Origin: Candidatus Saccharibacteria bacterium oral taxon 488
GTDB lineage: Bacteria; Patescibacteriota; Saccharimonadia; Saccharimonadales; Saccharimonadaceae
Assembly (NCBI GenBank): GCA_013100805.1
Contig: CP040000.1
Coordinates: 434,001 to 498,000 of the forward strand
Length of the DNA: 64,000 bases
Reading direction: 5' to 3'
The position numbers and the translations under genes are program-made. A model generated the notes under the pieces. That model worked only from the letters and a program-made list of their open reading frames with translations. It was not told the origin of the DNA and made no database searches. Positions 63,297 to 64,000 of the stretch are shown here, piece by piece; the stretch's first letter is position 1, and every line of letters begins with the position of its first letter.

Positions 63297-64000
63297 CAAA
63301 CGAAATCATTTGATTCAATGAACCCTTTCCAGGGTTCATTTAGCTTATAAGATACTTTTGACCCCTTAAAAGTATCTTTTTTAATGGGTTCAATTATAAA
63401 GTTAGAGAAGAATATTTTTAAAAGCTGGTCCAGCTCGCTCATGTCATCAAGTTTTTCAAAAATAACAGGGAAAAACTCAAAAAGTTTGAGATATTCATCG
63501 AATGTAATTAAGGAGTCCTTTAATAAGCGTCTTTGACTGACTATTAGCTCATAACGCTGTTCTAATTCCTTTTGCTCATCAAGAAGCTTGCCAAGATTGT
63601 AATAGTCTTTTAGCTCGGGGCTCTCTAATATGAGCACTTTTGTTTGCTCATACTGTTGTTTTTTAAGCGCTAGCTTCCGTTTTAGGCTAGATACCTCACT
63701 AGTGAGCCTAGTGCTTTCATGCTTCATGGACCTTTCGGCACTTGATTTAATAACCAAATAATTACTCTTTTTAATGAATAAATATTCTTTAAAGAATACC
63801 TCCGCTGTATCAATAATAGTTTTTGCACGAATTGACTTTCCATTTAAATTGCAATATCCGTTTTCACATTTATAGTAGTATCTGTAGTCATATTTTTCAC
63901 CCGTTGTCTTATTTCGCTTATTCGTAACCATTGAGGTCATAGACTCGTTACAAGCCCCACAAATGACTCTACCTCTAAATAAATTAGCAAATATCTCACC
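63239..64000 (-). CDS. Large serine recombinase, C-terminal part (5' end outside window)
   Basis: 253 codons visible. It starts inside the recombinase zinc-ribbon domain: NLFRGRVICGACNESMTSMV gives the first CxxC and YYYKCENGYC the second pair. A long coiled coil follows (KHESTRLTSEVSSLKRKLAL, DEQKELEQRYELIVSQRRLL), the arrangement of phage-type serine integrases. The catalytic N-terminal domain lies beyond 64000. The last 19 codons are the antisense of tRNA-Gly(GCC) (TPGLFHGKKAL), so the gene ends inside its attachment site. The gene is AT-rich. Confidence 0.85.
   Translation of the reverse strand, partial: GEIFANLFRGRVICGACNESMTSMVTNKRNKTTGEKYDYRYYYKCENGYCNLNGKSIRAKTIIDTAEVFFKEYLFIKKSNYLVIKSSAERSMKHESTRLTSEVSSLKRKLALKKQQYEQTKVLILESPELKDYYNLGKLLDEQKELEQRYELIVSQRRLLKDSLITFDEYLKLFEFFPVIFEKLDDMSELDQLLKIFFSNFIIEPIKKDTFKGSKVSYKLNEPWKGFIESNDFVCGAGKETLTPGLFHGKKAL

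Overview
The window looks like a chromosome segment of a Candidatus Saccharibacteria (TM7) or closely related Patescibacteria/CPR organism. This is inferred from gene content and order, not from a database search. The ribosomal protein genes are bacterial and use the standard code (TGA is a normal stop). rpmD (L30) is missing between rpsE and rplO, a known trait of CPR genomes. The intergenic regions are short, and the non-ribosomal genes include many unrecognised small or surface proteins.

Layout. (1) 1-1320: end of a Rossmann-fold dehydrogenase-like gene and an alpha/beta hydrolase. (2) 1397-20929, minus strand: a broken ribosomal superoperon, read right to left as rplC-rplD-rplW-rplB-[unknown]-rpsS-rplV-rpsC-rplP-rpmC-rpsQ-rplN-rplX-rplE-rpsN-rpsH, then a 4-kb insert of six non-ribosomal genes (HEPN-like protein, hydrolase, lipoprotein, membrane proteins), then rplF-rplR-rpsE-rplO, a SAM methyltransferase, then secY-infA-rpmJ-rpsM-rpsK-rpsD-rpoA-rplQ-rplM-rpsI. 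(3) 21202-33671: a small orphan gene, fusA, an unknown gene, yajQ, rpsG, rpsL, rpoC and rpoB. (4) 33860-42999: nucleotide metabolism (dcd, tmk, folA, thyA), clpP, a predicted Tat-exported metalloprotease, trigger factor, hisS and a SpoU-type RNA methyltransferase. (5) 43054-56852: a small locus with a structured leader, three tRNAs, an FAD oxidoreductase, an ADP-ribosylglycohydrolase, oligoribonuclease, typA, trehalase, rarA, ddl, an SPFH protein and a DUF4342 protein. (6) 56871-61677: an accessory island bounded by 67-bp inverted repeats (64/67 identical). It holds a DpnII-type restriction-modification system with two methyltransferases and an operon of an HTH regulator and a non-canonical reverse transcriptase. 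That operon is preceded by about 0.5 kb with a strong promoter and highly structured RNA. (7) 61692-64000: tRNA-Gly(CCC), a surface-anchored GH16 enzyme, tRNA-Phe, tRNA-Gly(GCC) and the 3' part of a large serine recombinase that ends inside the tRNA-Gly(GCC) gene, marking the edge of a second integrated element.

Regulation. Many first genes have a good -10 hexamer only 6-10 nt before the start codon and no Shine-Dalgarno sequence, so leaderless transcripts seem common. Internal operon genes usually have Shine-Dalgarno motifs or overlap their neighbours. Several core proteins are unusual: RNA polymerase beta' lacks both zinc-binding cysteine clusters, L36 and S14 are cysteine-free, EF-G has NKIN instead of NKxD in its GTP-specificity motif, and S12 has Pro at the position equivalent to E. 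coli Lys88.

The best candidate for a new system is the inverted-repeat-bounded island, in particular the reverse transcriptase operon and the 115-nt element upstream of it, a 15-bp stem enclosing three hairpins. The gene assignments rest on motifs read by eye. The RNA structures and promoters are predictions.
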